The notes: generated by a model from the sequence alone, not told the origin. Shown: positions 28,455-40,650, numbered from the stretch's first letter. The stretch: DNA of 64,000 nucleotides from Cristatella mucedo (GCA_009760855.2 WPIO01000047.1:2165501-2229500), one strand, 5' to 3'. Translations and numbers: made by a program.

Positions 28455-31400
28455 GTATTAGTCTTTTCAGTTGTTTGCGCGTTTCTTGAGTTGGTACTAC
28501 GAAGTGGGCCGCTCTCCTAGACGCCGTTCTAGGTTGACCTTTCAACGCGGCTATGGTCTCTGCGAAAAAAATTATTTAAAGAATTTTTATCTGTGAACCT
28601 TTGAGATCTGGACTAGGATATCCGTATGAATGAGTCTCCATACGCTGCTGAAGCTGACATGCTGCTAGAATTTGTGCAAAATGTATGATTTATTTGCTCA
28701 ACAGCTTCATCAATCAATGTAACTCGATTCATAGCAGGTGAGTCGATTTTGCTTAAACAAATTAATCGTTGGTTTTTTTTATTGCGTCTCTAATAGATCT
28801 CTAGTCGTTAAATGCTCAGGGTATGGTGAATTTCGTGCCGGATCTTACCTAGTGAGCCGTGATTGCTCACTAGGTAAGGTGGTAGCTTATCACGACCTCG
28901 GCCCCGAGGTCGTGGTTTCGAATCTTTTGGTAGCCGCTGCAAGCGGTGGTGATAGCCGTAAAAGCTCTTCTGTCGCTATACAAAAGTCGCTGCTAAATCA
29001 GCTAGTATTTATTTATTTACTGCTTTTGAGGGTTGCACTTCTATGCATAAGTCTGCAGGTTGTAGCTAATCGGATTACTTGCAGAAATTTTGGCTATGTA
29101 TTCCTTTGTTTTTGGGGTCATTGGATCTAAAAAAAAAAACATCTACTTTAGATTTCAGACAGACTTTTTGCCAACAACTGGCAAAATTTGGTACCACACT
29201 CTTGTTGAATTAGTGCCTATCGATGAAGCAGTGTCCTTATATGGGGATTCTTACCAACACCCACATCTAAAATACTGTGGTAGGGCGAGGCAACCTAGGT
29301 CATGGTGTCTGTTTTGTTCCAACTGCCTGGCAAAACCTTGCTAGTAAGATCCAGTCTGGCTTTAGAGCTAATCACTCCACAGAGTCAGCAATGCTTAGGG
29401 TATAACGACCTACTTAGGAATGCAGACATGGGTAGAGTGTCTCTGCTTGTTTTTCTCGATCTTTCGGCAGTTTTGATACTATCGATCACAAAGTACTTCT
29501 AGAGCGCCTCTCATCTCACCTGGGCATCACTGGCACTGCTCTGCAATGGTTCAGGTCTTATTTCAGTGGGGAGACTCCAGAGTATTGACGTAAATGCACA
29601 GAGATCATCCGAGGTACCTCTGAAATATGGGGTACCTCAGGCTCCGTGCTAGTACCGGTTCTTTTCACGGTTTATACTCTCCCTCTTGTTGATGTGATTG
29701 CCAAGCACAATCTAGGTTTTCACTTCTATGCAGATGACACTCACTTGTAGCTTTGCTTTGATCCCTCCCAGCCTTCGAGCACCTCAAAATCTCTCAACTC
29801 GCTGCATGTATTGATGACATCCGCACATGGACGGCAGCAAATTTTCTAAAACTAAACGATGCTAAACTAACTTACTAGTTATGGGCAAACCCAGTGTGAT
29901 TCAGAAATGGGAAAGGCTGACACTCAAAATTGGCTCTGCCAGCATATCTCCTGTTGAATCAGCTCCAAATCTAGGTGTCATGTTCCAAAGTGACCTCTCG
30001 TTAGACGACCACATCAGCTCCACAGTCAAATCTGCGTACTTTCAGCTACATAATATTGCTAAAATTCGGGCTTGTTTAGATAAGGATACCACGTCCAAGT
30101 TGGTCCATGCATTTGTGACATCCCAACTTGACTTCTGTAACTCTCTGCTTGCTGGCCTACCGGCATGTGCAATCACGCGATTACAGCTTGTGCAAAACTC
30201 TGCAGCTAGGCTTGTCTGTCGTGAGCGTCGCAGTTGCCACATTACTCCACTTCTTGCCGACCTGCACTGGCTATCAGTCAAGCAACGGATTGACTTAACG
30301 TTTTTGTCGCTCACTTTTAGGTCACTTCATTCTTTGGCTCCAGCCTATCTCTCAGATCTACTCCCATATCAGGCCAAGCATCGTACCACCTGCTTTTCGG
30401 AATCCAACAGTTTACCAATACCTCGTATAAACATCAAATCCTTTGGAGACCGTGCATTTAGTTCATATGCTCCCAAAGCCTGGAACTCCCTCCCGACTTG
30501 TGTCAGAACATCCCCTGACTTGACCATATTTAAAAAGAACTTAAAAACACCTATTTAGGACAGCATTTAGTGGGTCCCTGTGATTCGTCCTTGATGTGCT
30601 TATGCGTGCTGACATTGTGCATGCTGCCACTACCACATTTGCATGCTGACCCTGTGCATTTCACCCCTAACCATGTTATTTATGCTGTTTATCAAGCATG
30701 ATTTTACTCACCATTCAATCGCATTTCCTTTTGCAGCGAATGTAAAGCACCTAGAAAGAGATTGAGTTTCCTGAGGGCGCTTTATCAAGTGCATTATTAT
30801 TATTATATTTTCATATGTAATGATGTGCCAACCATTTTGCAAGTTAGAAGGAGCACTTAGCCCCTGGATCTTGGCCAAAGGGTAAGGTGCGAACTGTTCA
30901 CGTCCCAGGTCTTGGGTTCGATTAGCCACAAAGGCTTTTCTGCTGCTATATAATTGAGGCTGTTAAGTCAGATAGCCTTTTTATGCACTTCTGTCTGACC
31001 TTCACTGCTTCCCTATCAAGCTCCAAATCGATTCAGTATCTTTAGTCTGACTTACCAGTTACTTCACTTGCCAGCACCAGCCTACCTACCCGACCTCCTT
31101 GCATCTCGAATGTATTTGCTGTTGCACCTCCTGCTCATTAGCATCCAATCGTCTGACTGTACTTAGCTCACATTCAATTGAAATCTTTTGGCGATCAAGC
31201 CTTCAGCTCGTATGTACCACAATTCTGGAACTTTCTTCTAGGTATGGTCACTGTATGCAATGACCTAGTGTCATTTAAGTCTCACCCCAATATGCAACTG
31301 TTACCACAAGCTTTTACTTTTCACCGGTAATGTCTTTTTTGGTGTGCTTTTTTGTGCGTACCTTTGCATGATTGAGTGATGTAATGTAATGTAATGTATC

Positions 31401-34400
31401 TCCTTCAGTAACTCCACAAAGTCATAAAGACCACGTGGGTGTTACACAGGAGAGTTTTGTATAGCACACTCACAGCCTAAGCGGCTTTCGGTACGCATTC
31501 GGTACCCAACAGACTTCGTCTCACGCAACAAAGAGAAAGTGGGAAGCATAGCAGAGTTAGGAGAGCAGTTGAGGTAGTGAGTAGCATAGAAGTAGCAGTT
31601 CAGGACCGCTGAAATAGATGTGCCATAGTCGGCAGTTGGAGAGTAGATGTCGTTGCGTAAGAGTGCAAGTTACTAGCTAGACGTCTTGCTAACCAGTTAC
31701 GATAAGTGTCTTCATGCTGGCATAACAAGCTGTCTTAGGCATGGTGATTGATTTTGGATGCTCCATGCTGTGTGTGTCACTAACCCCCTCCCTTCCATTA
31801 GTGTTGATTCTCTTGCAAACTGTAAAGTGCCTGGATAGAGATCAAGTTCTCTTATATAATATTAATATATAATTCATTTGTATTGCGCCCCAATAGAACT
31901 TAATCACTATTCAGGCGCTTCACATATGCCTCGGGGCTCGAGCCCACGACTTCAGTCAGAACTTGGTCGGGGCGAGCACCTTAACCGCTTGACCAAATCA
32001 GCTCTTAGGGTAGTGTGCAAACGACTAGCAGTTGAGGTGTTGGTCTGCCTGGCTTTTGCAATAAGTTCTTGCAGTCAGTGGATGCTATTTTTACTATTCG
32101 TGTGTCATGGTTTGAGCAACCAGTTGTTAAATAAGATCATAAGAAGGTGGTTGAGGTCAGATGAACATCAGTATAGATGCTCATACAATGGCCGGTAAAG
32201 CAGGCTGAATCACTATAGTCCAAGCACTTTATAGCATGTTGCTCTTTATTATATTTACTAGCAAAAGCAAATGAGCAGCAATTTTAAAACCAATTGTCTG
32301 ATTTTTACTGCCTTCCAAATGATTACTAATATGAAGAGACTCCTCGTCATCCCACTAGTGTATATAGATATAGTAATGACACATTCCTAAATATCCCTAA
32401 CACCGTAGTGCTAGCTAGCTCTTGATCGTAGTTTGGGGTTAAGGCTGAAAATGACTAGTTTCTTTTGCTTTGGCAAAAATCATCACCTTAACGATAGTAA
32501 CGATTACAAAAGATCGCTTTTATGACGCCCTAAGACGACCGCGTAGTGCTCGATTGCAGCGAGAAATATATAATTATGCCGGGCCTGCGAGCATCGGCAT
32601 AGTCTAGTCGGCGGCTCGTTCCGGACGTTGCAAAGCGTCTGCGCATAAGATCGTCCGGATTGTGACTGCCGAAATGCAAGGTCTCTGATTTGGTATTTCT
32701 CTTTGGTTTTAGCTTTGAAATGATCTCCCTTAGTTTGTGATTGCTTAAGGGGCAATTTTCTCCTTAATTGTGCAAAAATCCTGTTAATATTTCTTGAGCT
32801 GGTTGGCCCAATTGTTAGGGTTCTCGCTCCATCCACGGTCTGGCCAAAGCCATGGGCTCGAGCCCCGTGGCATATGTGAAGCACCTGAATAGAGATTAAA
32901 GTTCTCTTAGGGTGCTAAACAAATGAATTATATATTTGAGATCTTAATTACCTTTGGCATGTGTTGTATATGCTTACTCACACACGAACGCGAGGCCATA
33001 GACCTCTTAGTATTTGTCGGTAGCATAATGTTGCAGCGCTGATGCTTTTAATGCAGCCCGTCGAAAATGTTTGGGCTCTGTGGCATAACTGTTCCCGTGC
33101 GGCTCATTGTTTATATTAATCACTTTTAGTTTATATCTAGGTGACACGACTTGGAACACACTCTTTACGAATAATCCTTACTTGGTATTGAAACACCCTT
33201 TACCACTATAGTTACCAGGCATCCGGCAAGGTGTTAAAGCACCAAAAGGCATAACGATTGGTTAAACGCTGTGTTAATAGACACCTCTTTTGCTTTTACT
33301 GGCGTGCATGAGCATGCACACTCGAATTTATATTACTGTGTATAGACCCTAAAAGGATATCGAGTAATGACACACCGCCATTGGGAGTTGAACCCGCAGA
33401 CCCTATGAAGTCTGAGGTGAGCGTACCAAGCCATGCATTACAACCGGTTTCCTTCGATACTCATATTTAAAGCTTCGTTTTTGGCAGCTTGCCTCTTGTT
33501 TGATTTTGTAAATGTCGGCTGTCGACCTGCCTGCTCTCCACTGCTCTCATGCAGAGACCTAGATAGTTTGTAGGCCTGAGCTAGGCAAGTTAGGTTAGAG
33601 GGAGTGTGACCCCCTCGAGGCATGCTCAAGCTGCTGGCTCAGGGCTTAGTGTATGTCAAGATAGCAGGCCGCTTACAGTTTGCACTTGTCGAAGACATCT
33701 TGGTTGTCAAGTTAACCTTCTTTGTGAGCACATTATTAATTAATTAATTAAATTGATTAATTAGCGTCGAGGAAATTGCTTTTCATGACAGTCCTTGATT
33801 GAGAGGTGGTTTTGACTGTTTGGCGATCTTGGGATTTTGATAGAATTGATAAGAAATCCTAGCCTCAAACTCCCTCAAAACGTCTATAAATTTTCTCGCC
33901 CATATCTAATTATCTACACCTGATGAGCAGGCCATAATACATGGGTACACCGATTATGTCGTGTTATACCGACTATTTGCCTACTGTCATACTACCAATT
34001 GTAACTGGAGGGTACTTCCTGGCTTGTTGGTATATAATTCTCATGCTTTTACCCTGCATTTATGGGACTAAAGAAATATCTTTCCTGTGGAACCGTGGGA
34101 ATGAAATTATGTTTTTTCTTGTATTTTTCTTACCAACATTGGTCTGTGTTTATTATTCAATGTCTGTCAATCGCTTCAATGTCAGCTCGGGCGGTTGTCG
34201 TGTGAGTTAAGTTCGTGGCCAATTGTACTTGCTCGCAGTACCAAAACTGGTGTTGTCAAAATGCTTTAGGCGAAGGGAACCTATGCTATTCCACTTTTGC
34301 CCGGTCAAAGTTGCACATGGTCCTTTTCTTCCTCTTGCTTTTAGGATGATGGCTTACGCAGCCACTTGAAAGAAGCCATCCGAAAAGAAAGGTTGACTCG

Positions 34401-37400
34401 CGAGTACAAAGTCCATGTTCCTGCTGACCAGAAAGTGTCAATTCGATCTACCCTAGTTACTCATGCTAAAGAAGGCCGCTTTCAATTGACACTAGCTCAC
34501 AGAGCCGTCGATGATACTATAGGTGTTACGGAAGGGACAGATGTGCCTTCAGCAGCTGCTCAAGTTGCTGCAGCAAGTGATGGACAGGATCAAATACTCT
34601 GTCTCTATGATGCCTTCATATACGAAGCTGCGAGTGCCAGTTTCCCGGGAGCAGCCAAGCCTGTATTGGTAAAAGAGCAGTGAATGCTTGCTGGGTAGTT
34701 CCTTGCCACAGTTCTTTTAATGTGTAACCCCAGCATACCGTGTATGTACCATGCATATATGCTTTTTTGTTGCTTCTGGAATAGAACTGAACTCACATTC
34801 TTTCTATACTGAGTGGTCATACTAGATGCAGAGCTCTAGCTCTTGTAATGTTTTGTAGTGCAAAGCTAATAGCACATGCAACTAAGTAGTAAGGCAAATA
34901 GTATCTAATTAATAAGTTTGTACACTCTTTGAACTACGAACTGATAGTATTGGTAAGGACAGAGTACAGAAGTCAGCATGTGCAGTACTTGGGAAGTGTG
35001 GGGCTCGCTATGAGTTTGGTCTTCATCAATGCTGTTTGCATATGTCCCCCAATCGGTTGTGTTCATGTAGGTGAAGGGTATTATGGTGTTCCCATCGGAC
35101 CTGTAGACATGTAAATCTCTGCGGCCGCATATGCTCAGATGGGTTGTTATTTGCTGAATTTTCTCGATTCAGGCTGAAAGGGAGCTAAGTGGGTTGGATG
35201 TAGAATACGGCTTAAAGGGTCAAAAGGTATGTAGAGCTGAGTTTCATTGGCATAGTTATAATGGAAACGAATTTTTTGGCGATGTAATCGGCCAGAAGGA
35301 GAGTATTAACAGTGAAAAGGTGTCTAAGACCGCCCCATGAGGCACCCCTTACGTAAATTGTTTATTTAAATAAATCATTGTATAGCATCCTAAGAGAACT
35401 TAATCTCTATTCATGCGCTTTGCATATGCACCGGGGCTCGAGCCCATGACCTAGGTAATCAAATTCCTTAACCGTGGTCGGGCAAGCACCTTGGCCGCTG
35501 GCCCAAACCAGTGTGGGCTACCCGGACGATCGATAGCTATTAATGTCTACACATGGCTGAAAGATAAGTCTGGAGATCCCAAATATTTAACCTTGTGTCT
35601 CCTTTGCTGAAGGAGCTTCGATGGCTTCTGGTTGATCAGCAGATACAGAGCAAAATTTTTAGTCTGGCCAGCAAGGCTAGCCTTAGCTTTGTTTTTTATA
35701 GCATAGCTGAACTGCTGCTCCTGTTGTAGCTTCCTTGTGCCCTCTGGTCCTCTGTGCACAAAAAGTTATCTTCCATTTCTATGCGTACAGATCGTTGGCG
35801 ACATAAGCTTAAGCTCTGCAGGTCCTAGACTGGAACTCCCACAATTCTTGCAAAACCGTGTTTCTCCTGCTGCCGACTGTGGTGCTTATCTTTGTTGCCT
35901 GAGATAAAGTATATTGGCTACCGTATGCCTACGGACAGCCGCCTAGGCTTTATTTATTTTAGGCCCATTTAGTCATTGTTTTTTGTTGAGTTACAGATGC
36001 ATTATGTTTACACATGACTGGCAGTAGACCGATTTGGCTCCATCCCCCCAAGATCTTTTGCCGTAGTAGCCCAAACCAGAGGGAAATCGGTGCCGAGTTG
36101 GGATGGAAGTCGATAGTGTAAACACAGCTTTGTTACTGCCGTGGGCAGCTAACTTAAGTACTTATATGGTGCTATCAAAAGTGAACCATGTCCCTACCAT
36201 GTGCACACTATGCATGTACTTTTTCACATGTTGTGATGGTTGTGCCTTTGTGTAGTGGTCCAGGTGGTGCATTCGATGTACAGCTTAATATTCCCATGGC
36301 TTATGGTCATTTTTTCAATCTTTCGGTATGCAGAAGTTGCCAGACATTAAGTAGTTAGTCAATTTTGGCTGCAGCAGCAGTTGTGGAGTGACTTTGCTGT
36401 GCACGACATGCTGTAGCTGTCTAGTGCTCCCTGTGTGGAACATCCCCTTAGCTACTGGCAGGTCTCTTCATCCCGATCTTGCCCGATATTGATGCCGTGG
36501 TGAAGTTGATCTTATATGGTGATATGCTTGCAATTTGTGTTGAATATGCTGTTCATGCTCTATACCTCATATACTTTTCATTATACACTATGTCTGTTTT
36601 CTGCTCTTATTTTAGGGGTCATCTGAAGCTGCTGTTACATGCAATGGTCTGCCCATGGTTAAGCAAAAGTGCGAGGAGCAGCCATCCGATGCTGATTCGG
36701 CCGAAGGAAGTGAATTCGTTTATGATATTTATTACACTAATAAAAAAGGATTTGACGTCAGCCTGTTCGACAGTGCTCTTCAGGTTGAGGGCTTCACCGA
36801 TGAATTTGTGTATGACAGGGATGCTGTCGACAGCAGCGAGAATTATGAAGACGAAGACGACAGCAACGATGAGTCAAATTGGAGGAATGATTACCCCGAT
36901 GAAGATCCGCATTATTTTGACGAATCAGGGAGTGAACATGAAGGTAGGATAGCAGCTCCTTCCTTACTGTGTTAAACTGGGGCAGGAGCTTTGGTCTGCA
37001 CTGCAGAACCAAGTAACTTCTTTCATGTTTTGCTAAGAAATCTGACCCTTTTCTTTCTATCGATTCTCATACTTTCAGGTGTCAATTTGCTGATAATTCT
37101 TGCTGCTCACTTTTGATGGGTCATCTAGTCCTCAATTTTTTGTGTTGTGTGAGACATGCGTTTTGGCTTACTATTGTGCTCCGAAATAAAACTAAGCATT
37201 GAATCAGACGCTGCAGACTCTTTGGCATAGCAACCGTTTAGTTAAAATGGTTTTGTAGTAACCACAATTACTTGTACAAGAAGTGACTCATCTTGCAAAC
37301 ATCATTAGAGAAACCCTGCGGTGTCTGCTGATCGAGTGCTAGTATCGTGTACCTGTATACGTAATACGGTGTGCAACCACCCATGGTATTACGCATACGA

Positions 37401-39527
37401 ATGCACGAATTCGTCCATGTGTGACTGGATGCAGGCGTGAGTGTTAATATGTAGGCATGTATGTGAGCAATAGATTTTCTTGCTCTGTGACTACTTGATG
37501 TGGCCCGAGGTTGAGTGAGGATCCAGTGGATACAAGAGCTCGGACTTCCTTCGCTGAGTCGTAGTAGAATTACACATCTATGACTTGTCACTCCCAGAAG
37601 TACTGGTCGCCATCTTGCCACATGACAATAGTGCCGTTCCTCACTATAATTAGTAGGGATTTATCACCTTGATTTAGTGGGCTAATGTGACTAGTGTCAG
37701 TAGTAGGCTTACGTCGAGAACCTGGCAATAGTGTCTTTCTGTCTGTCTAGCGCTGTAATGCTTGGCGTGTGTAAGCTGAGTTACCCTAGTGTCATCCTGA
37801 AGTTGAGAGACCTCACCGGTGATGGGTGATGTTAGGTTAAAGTACACCGGAACACATTAAAAGGAAATTCACTGGGACCAAATAGCTGAATGGAACCAAT
37901 GCATCTGTTGTTAAGACTTATATATGCAGGTGATTGGAGGTAGTAACCGTAACCGGAAGCCATTCTAGACTTTCGATGCCTACGAACTAAAGGCAGGATT
38001 GCCGTTCTATTCGTGTGCCGTACTTTAGACTGTGTGCATTATGTTTATGCCTATCTTTGAATGAGCCGTGATGGCTCACTAGGTAAGGTGGTTGCTTTTC
38101 ACGACCTCGAGACCAAGGTCGTGGGTTCGAACCCTGTGATAGGCGATCCTTTATCGCCACTGCAAGCGGTGGCGATAGCCGTAAAGGCTTTTTTGTTGCT
38201 ATACAAAAGAGGCTGATGAATCAGCTATTTTTATTTATAGTAATGTTAACTTATTATCGTGTGTAATTTCTATCTGTATGATTGCATGCCAGCAAAATCC
38301 CACCTTGGCAGAAACTGCTGTATTATCTTAATTCTTGTCTGTTTGGTGCTACAGGTGAAGATAGCTTCGATCGCGACCCTCTCTTGGAATACTTCACATC
38401 CAAGTGCGATCTTGGTAAGTTTGGGATTGTACTCCTAGATATGCCTAGATATTTGTAAATTGTGTTGAACTCGATAGGAATGGTTGTTTGTTGTCGAAAA
38501 CCGGTTAATGTTATGATCAGAGAGTCATTAGATCATAATTCTTGATAGCTTTCTGTTAAATGTGCTCAAGGTCTTAGGTCGTACAGCATGTAGGCATCCC
38601 ATTGCATGCTGTACCGCACCAGTTTTAAATAATGATGATGCATATTGGCTAATGCTCACAGGTAATGACAACCCAGCTGTTGACGATTTCCTGTGGATCC
38701 TTGCAAAGCTAAAGGTGCGCAAGTGTCCCTCAAATATGCGAATAGAAATGCACCCGTAATACATCCTTGCAAATGTGTGTCGCATATATAATTCTAGATG
38801 CTGGCTTTGTTTTGAGAGTTTTGTCGGTCACCAGCTGCAGAAGCAGTGCTTGGATTTTCACTTCTCGTTCACATTCAAGACGTGGTGATATTTCAGATCA
38901 CGTGTTAAGATTCCAATCTCGACATATATGGCTCTTTTTACAATTCCTTAGTAAGAATACCGAAAAACATTCCTATTTTAAGTTTTTGTTGTGTCGAGAT
39001 GATACTGGAAAAGCTCATTTGGGTTGATGTACTATTTTTGTCCGGCTGTCCATTCAACGTCTCATAGACATTATCTCATAGACATATTCAAAGGGCTGAC
39101 TAGGCAATGATAATTTCGGTAGAGTGAGGAAAACGGAAGCTTTGAACTGCCCCGATAGTGTGCTTATTAAACAAATATGCAAGGATAGTATTTGCTGGTC
39201 GGCCAATAAAGGTGTAGATCTGAAAGTGCATATGGGGTAGGAGGCTTGCCTCATGGGACTCCAGTGCAGGTCGATTGGTAGGGAAAAGGCGTGACAGTTG
39301 TACTTTTACCCTTCTACATTGCATTTGTACAGCAATGCTCCGTATTACCTGAAATCTATGCTGTCCTTGTAGATGCTGCTGTGGCAGACGGTTTTGCTGA
39401 TTGTGATGATGACGTCAATGCTACAGCAGCTGTCCAATCGTATATCAAGCACAAACAAGATCTTATGAGAGAACTTGAAATATCAGGTTCAGAGCAATCG
39501 GGTAGTGAAATTGGGGATGATACGTGA
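28293..39527 (+). CDS. SLC7A6OS: Probable RNA polymerase II nuclear localization protein SLC7A6OS (Iwr1), six exons
   Basis: The exons are 28293-28454, 34345-34668, 35173-35226, 36616-36943, 38355-38414 and 39373-39527, with phases 0,0,0,1,1. They sum to 1083 nt, or 360 residues plus TGA (human: about 309). The N-terminus [19 protein letters not shown] is the family start, followed by a basic CKKQK cluster suited to nuclear import. The Iwr1 core is in exon 4: FVYDIYY (about residues 214-220), then an acidic run and NWRNDYPDE (about 268-276). The C-terminus is acidic and serine-rich. In yeast, Iwr1 binds assembled RNA polymerase II, supplies the import signal and recycles to the cytoplasm; that role is family knowledge. 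Intron 1 is 5.9 kb and carries a LINE copy. Exon 3 is only 54 nt and rests on splice sites and phase. Confidence 0.95.
28852..29010 (+). mobile_element. SINE-2, near full length
   Basis: GAGCCGTGATTGCTCACTAG head (A box), GGTCGTGGTTTCGAATC (box B), then AAGCGGTGGTGATAGCCG and CTATACAAAAG to the end AATCAGCTAG plus a T-rich tail. Confidence 0.85.
29334..30810 (+). mobile_element. LINE family A copy, long
   Basis: It starts ACCTTGCTAGTAAG (first RT motifs, [11 protein letters not shown] with damage). An ORF at 29881-30558 gives 225 codons with [20 protein letters not shown] and [18 protein letters not shown], then the 3' UTR and (ATT)n. Frameshifts and stops lie in the first 500 bp. It is in SLC7A6OS intron 1. 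Confidence 0.92.
30860..30985 (+). mobile_element. SINE-2 fragment
   Basis: TTGGCCAAAGGGTAAGGTG, GGTCTTGGGTTCGATTAG (box B) and CTGCTATATAATTGAGGCTG. Confidence 0.65.
30986..31375 (+). mobile_element. Degenerate LINE fragment
   Basis: CACTTCTGTCTGACCTTCAC, CCCTATCAAGCTCCAAATCG and TTCAGCTCGTATGTACCACA parallel the family A 3' ORF at low identity. Confidence 0.55.
31379..31675 (-). mobile_element. LINE family B 3' end, minus orientation
   Basis: (GTAAT)n, ATCTCCTTCAGTAACTCC, GCGGCTTTCGGTACGCATTC and CAACAGACTTCGTCTCACGC match the reverse complement of the 18180-18460 copy. Confidence 0.85.
31790..32010. mobile_element. LINE-type tail (+) followed by SINE-1 (-)
   Basis: At 31810-31850, GCAAACTGTAAAGTGCCTGG and AGTTCTCTTA form a plus-strand tail. 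From 31865 the inverted SINE-1 runs through CATATGCCTCGGGGCTCGAG, CCCACGAC and the A-box head. Confidence 0.75.
32011..32794. other. SLC7A6OS intron 1 segment, nothing recognised
   Basis: No repeat or coding match. Confidence 0.4.
32795..32935 (+). mobile_element. SINE-1
   Basis: GCTGGTTGGCCCAATTGTTAGG (A-box region), GGGCTCGAGCCCCGTGGC (box B), ATATGTGAAGCACCTGAATA, then AGTTCTCTTAGGGTGC and AAATGAATTA. Confidence 0.85.
32936..34344. other. SLC7A6OS intron 1, last part
   Basis: It is AT-rich. A tRNA-like box B (minus, about 33385) and a TTAATTAATTAA run near 33740 are the only marks. Confidence 0.4.
34345..34668 (+). CDS. SLC7A6OS: SLC7A6OS exon 2
   Basis: The acceptor is GCTTTTAG. The 108 codons are basic at first ([17 protein letters not shown]) and then alanine-rich and low in similarity, like the variable middle of the vertebrate protein. 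The donor is GTAAAA; reading on would meet a stop five codons later. Confidence 0.85.
35173..35226 (+). CDS. SLC7A6OS: SLC7A6OS exon 3 (54 nt)
   Basis: The acceptor is GATTCAG and the donor is GTATGT. The 18 open codons start AERELSGLD and enter and leave in phase 0. There is no firm homolog match, so inclusion could be optional. Confidence 0.6.
35370..35515 (-). mobile_element. SINE-1, minus orientation
   Basis: ATCATTGTATAGCATCCTAA, GAACTTAATCTCTATTCATG and GGGGCTCGAGCCCATGACC, with the A-box end GCCGCTGGCCCAAACCAG. Confidence 0.8.
35560..36010 (+). mobile_element. LINE family B fragment, decayed
   Basis: TGTCTCCTTTGCTGAAGGAG, GGTTGATCAGCAGATACAGA and GCTCTGCAGGTCCTAGACTG match the family B ORF end at reduced identity. 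Confidence 0.7.
36616..36943 (+). CDS. SLC7A6OS: SLC7A6OS exon 4 (Iwr1 core)
   Basis: The acceptor is TTATTTTAG and the donor is GTAGGA in phase 1. It encodes FVYDIYY, then [17 protein letters not shown], the most conserved block of the family. Confidence 0.96.
36944..38059. other. SLC7A6OS intron 4
   Basis: Reading on from exon 4 meets a stop at 36973, and an AATAAA lies at about 37186, so a short alternative 3' end is possible. Nothing else was recognised before the SINE at 38060. Confidence 0.4.
38060..38245 (+). mobile_element. SINE-2, best copy
   Basis: GAGCCGTGATGGCTCACTAG (A-box head), GGTCGTGGGTTCGAACCC (perfect box B), a GCAAGCGGTGGCGATAGCCG body, then CTATACAAAAGAGGCTG, AATCAGCTA and a TTTATTTAT tail. 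The head resembles a tRNA with D and T arms. Confidence 0.9.
38355..38414 (+). CDS. SLC7A6OS: SLC7A6OS exon 5 (60 nt)
   Basis: The acceptor is GCTACAG and the donor is GTAAGT. It encodes [19 protein letters not shown], enters and leaves in phase 1, and fits the frame of both neighbours. Confidence 0.85.
39373..39527 (+). CDS. SLC7A6OS: SLC7A6OS exon 6 with stop
   Basis: The acceptor is CCTTGTAG. It encodes 50 residues plus one shared codon, ending [13 protein letters not shown] and TGA. The acidic C-terminus matches the family's DSD-type tail. Confidence 0.85.
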
Positions 39528-40364
39528 GCATGAAAAGGATGCAAAGCTGGTGCAGCTTTTGTAGTAAGCAAGTCATACCATGCGGGCATTTGTCGGTACC
39601 TGCCACTTCTGGGATATGTGCAAAGCAAACGATGAGGTCGACGTGGCTGCTCCAATTTTTGTTTCTCCGATGTCTTGTTTTCGACTGCTTTAGTACCTCA
39701 AATTATGTGCTGGCTGGCTTCAGGAGCAAGACTGCAGAGTAACTTGGTGCTTCTAGCTCGAAAGGCATGTTCTTTTTTGTGCTCCAGGCTGTAGTAAGCT
39801 ATTGTTACATCTGCAGCTTATTAACACGTGTATTGTGTACGTGTTTTGTGCTGTCTGCATATTTATAATACCTCAATGATTGAAATATTTATAATAGAGT
39901 TGTTGGATTCCTTTTTGTCAAGTGACCATTTTTCTTAACGTTGAATTTAATTTACCGGTAATATTCGAGCGTTGGCTTTACCTGTATGCAGCATTTTTTC
40001 TATTGTCACGTATACTGATCACCATTGTTCCTTGTACATTCAGAGGAAAAAATTATTGTTCTTCCTACTAAACTAGCGTGACTCGGTGAGCTCTGCGAGT
40101 CTGCAATTGAAAAGGCTTAGTGAATGTATTTTTGTGAATGCTTCATTAATTGCTAGCTGTAGTTCTTATTTTTTGTGAAATGACAGTGAAGCTTGCTTTT
40201 CCATTGGTTGCAACCGCATTGTTTTATTAAGCATCCTGAAGTCTGCCTAAATAGAGATTCTTATCCTGGGGGGGGGTATAATGTTAATAGCAATTTGCCT
40301 AAGAGAAAGTGATGAATCTTCTCTTGAATCTGTGTGATTCTACTGAAGTCAGATACAATTAGTA
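39528..40364. other. Downstream of SLC7A6OS
   Basis: Presumably 3' UTR at first. No canonical AATAAA was seen, and nothing else was recognised. Confidence 0.4.
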
Positions 40365-40480
40365 CAGCAGCTTTTACTCTTCAGATACTAGTTTGCGGAA
40401 CTCACTTCCACAATACTTTTGCAACGACATGTCTCTTGCTGCGTACTGAGGTGGATTCTTTCTAGCCGTCCTGAGCTACT
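40365..40480 (+). mobile_element. LINE family B fragment
   Basis: GCGGAACTCACTTCCACAAT and GCAACGACATGTCTCTTGCT match the NSLPQFLRND stretch of family B. Confidence 0.65.
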
Positions 40481-40494
40481 AATAGAATGTAGTA

Positions 40495-40650
40495 ATATAA
40501 TTCATTTGTATAGCGCCATAGGAGACCTTAAATAATTCAGGCGCTTCACATATGCCATGGGGTTCGAGCCCTAGACCTCGAACCATCAAATACATAAACC
40601 TTGACCTTGGTTCAAGGTAAGCACAACCTCTGAGCCAAACCAGCAAAGCC
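40495..40650 (-). mobile_element. SINE-1, minus orientation
   Basis: ATTCATTTGTATAGCGCC, TTCAGGCGCTTCACATATGC and GGGGTTCGAGCCCTAGACC. Confidence 0.8.

Noticed and set aside
33370-33440. tRNA-like segment on the minus strand with GGTTCAACTCC and an anticodon-like stem
   Set aside because: The acceptor arms do not pair, and the anticodon loop would be eight bases. It is more likely a decayed tRNA-derived repeat than a gene.
34069-34210. Hydrophobic frame near 33941-34210 in SLC7A6OS intron 1, like a membrane segment
   Set aside because: AT-rich DNA yields Phe/Ile/Leu runs by composition. No splice context or family match.
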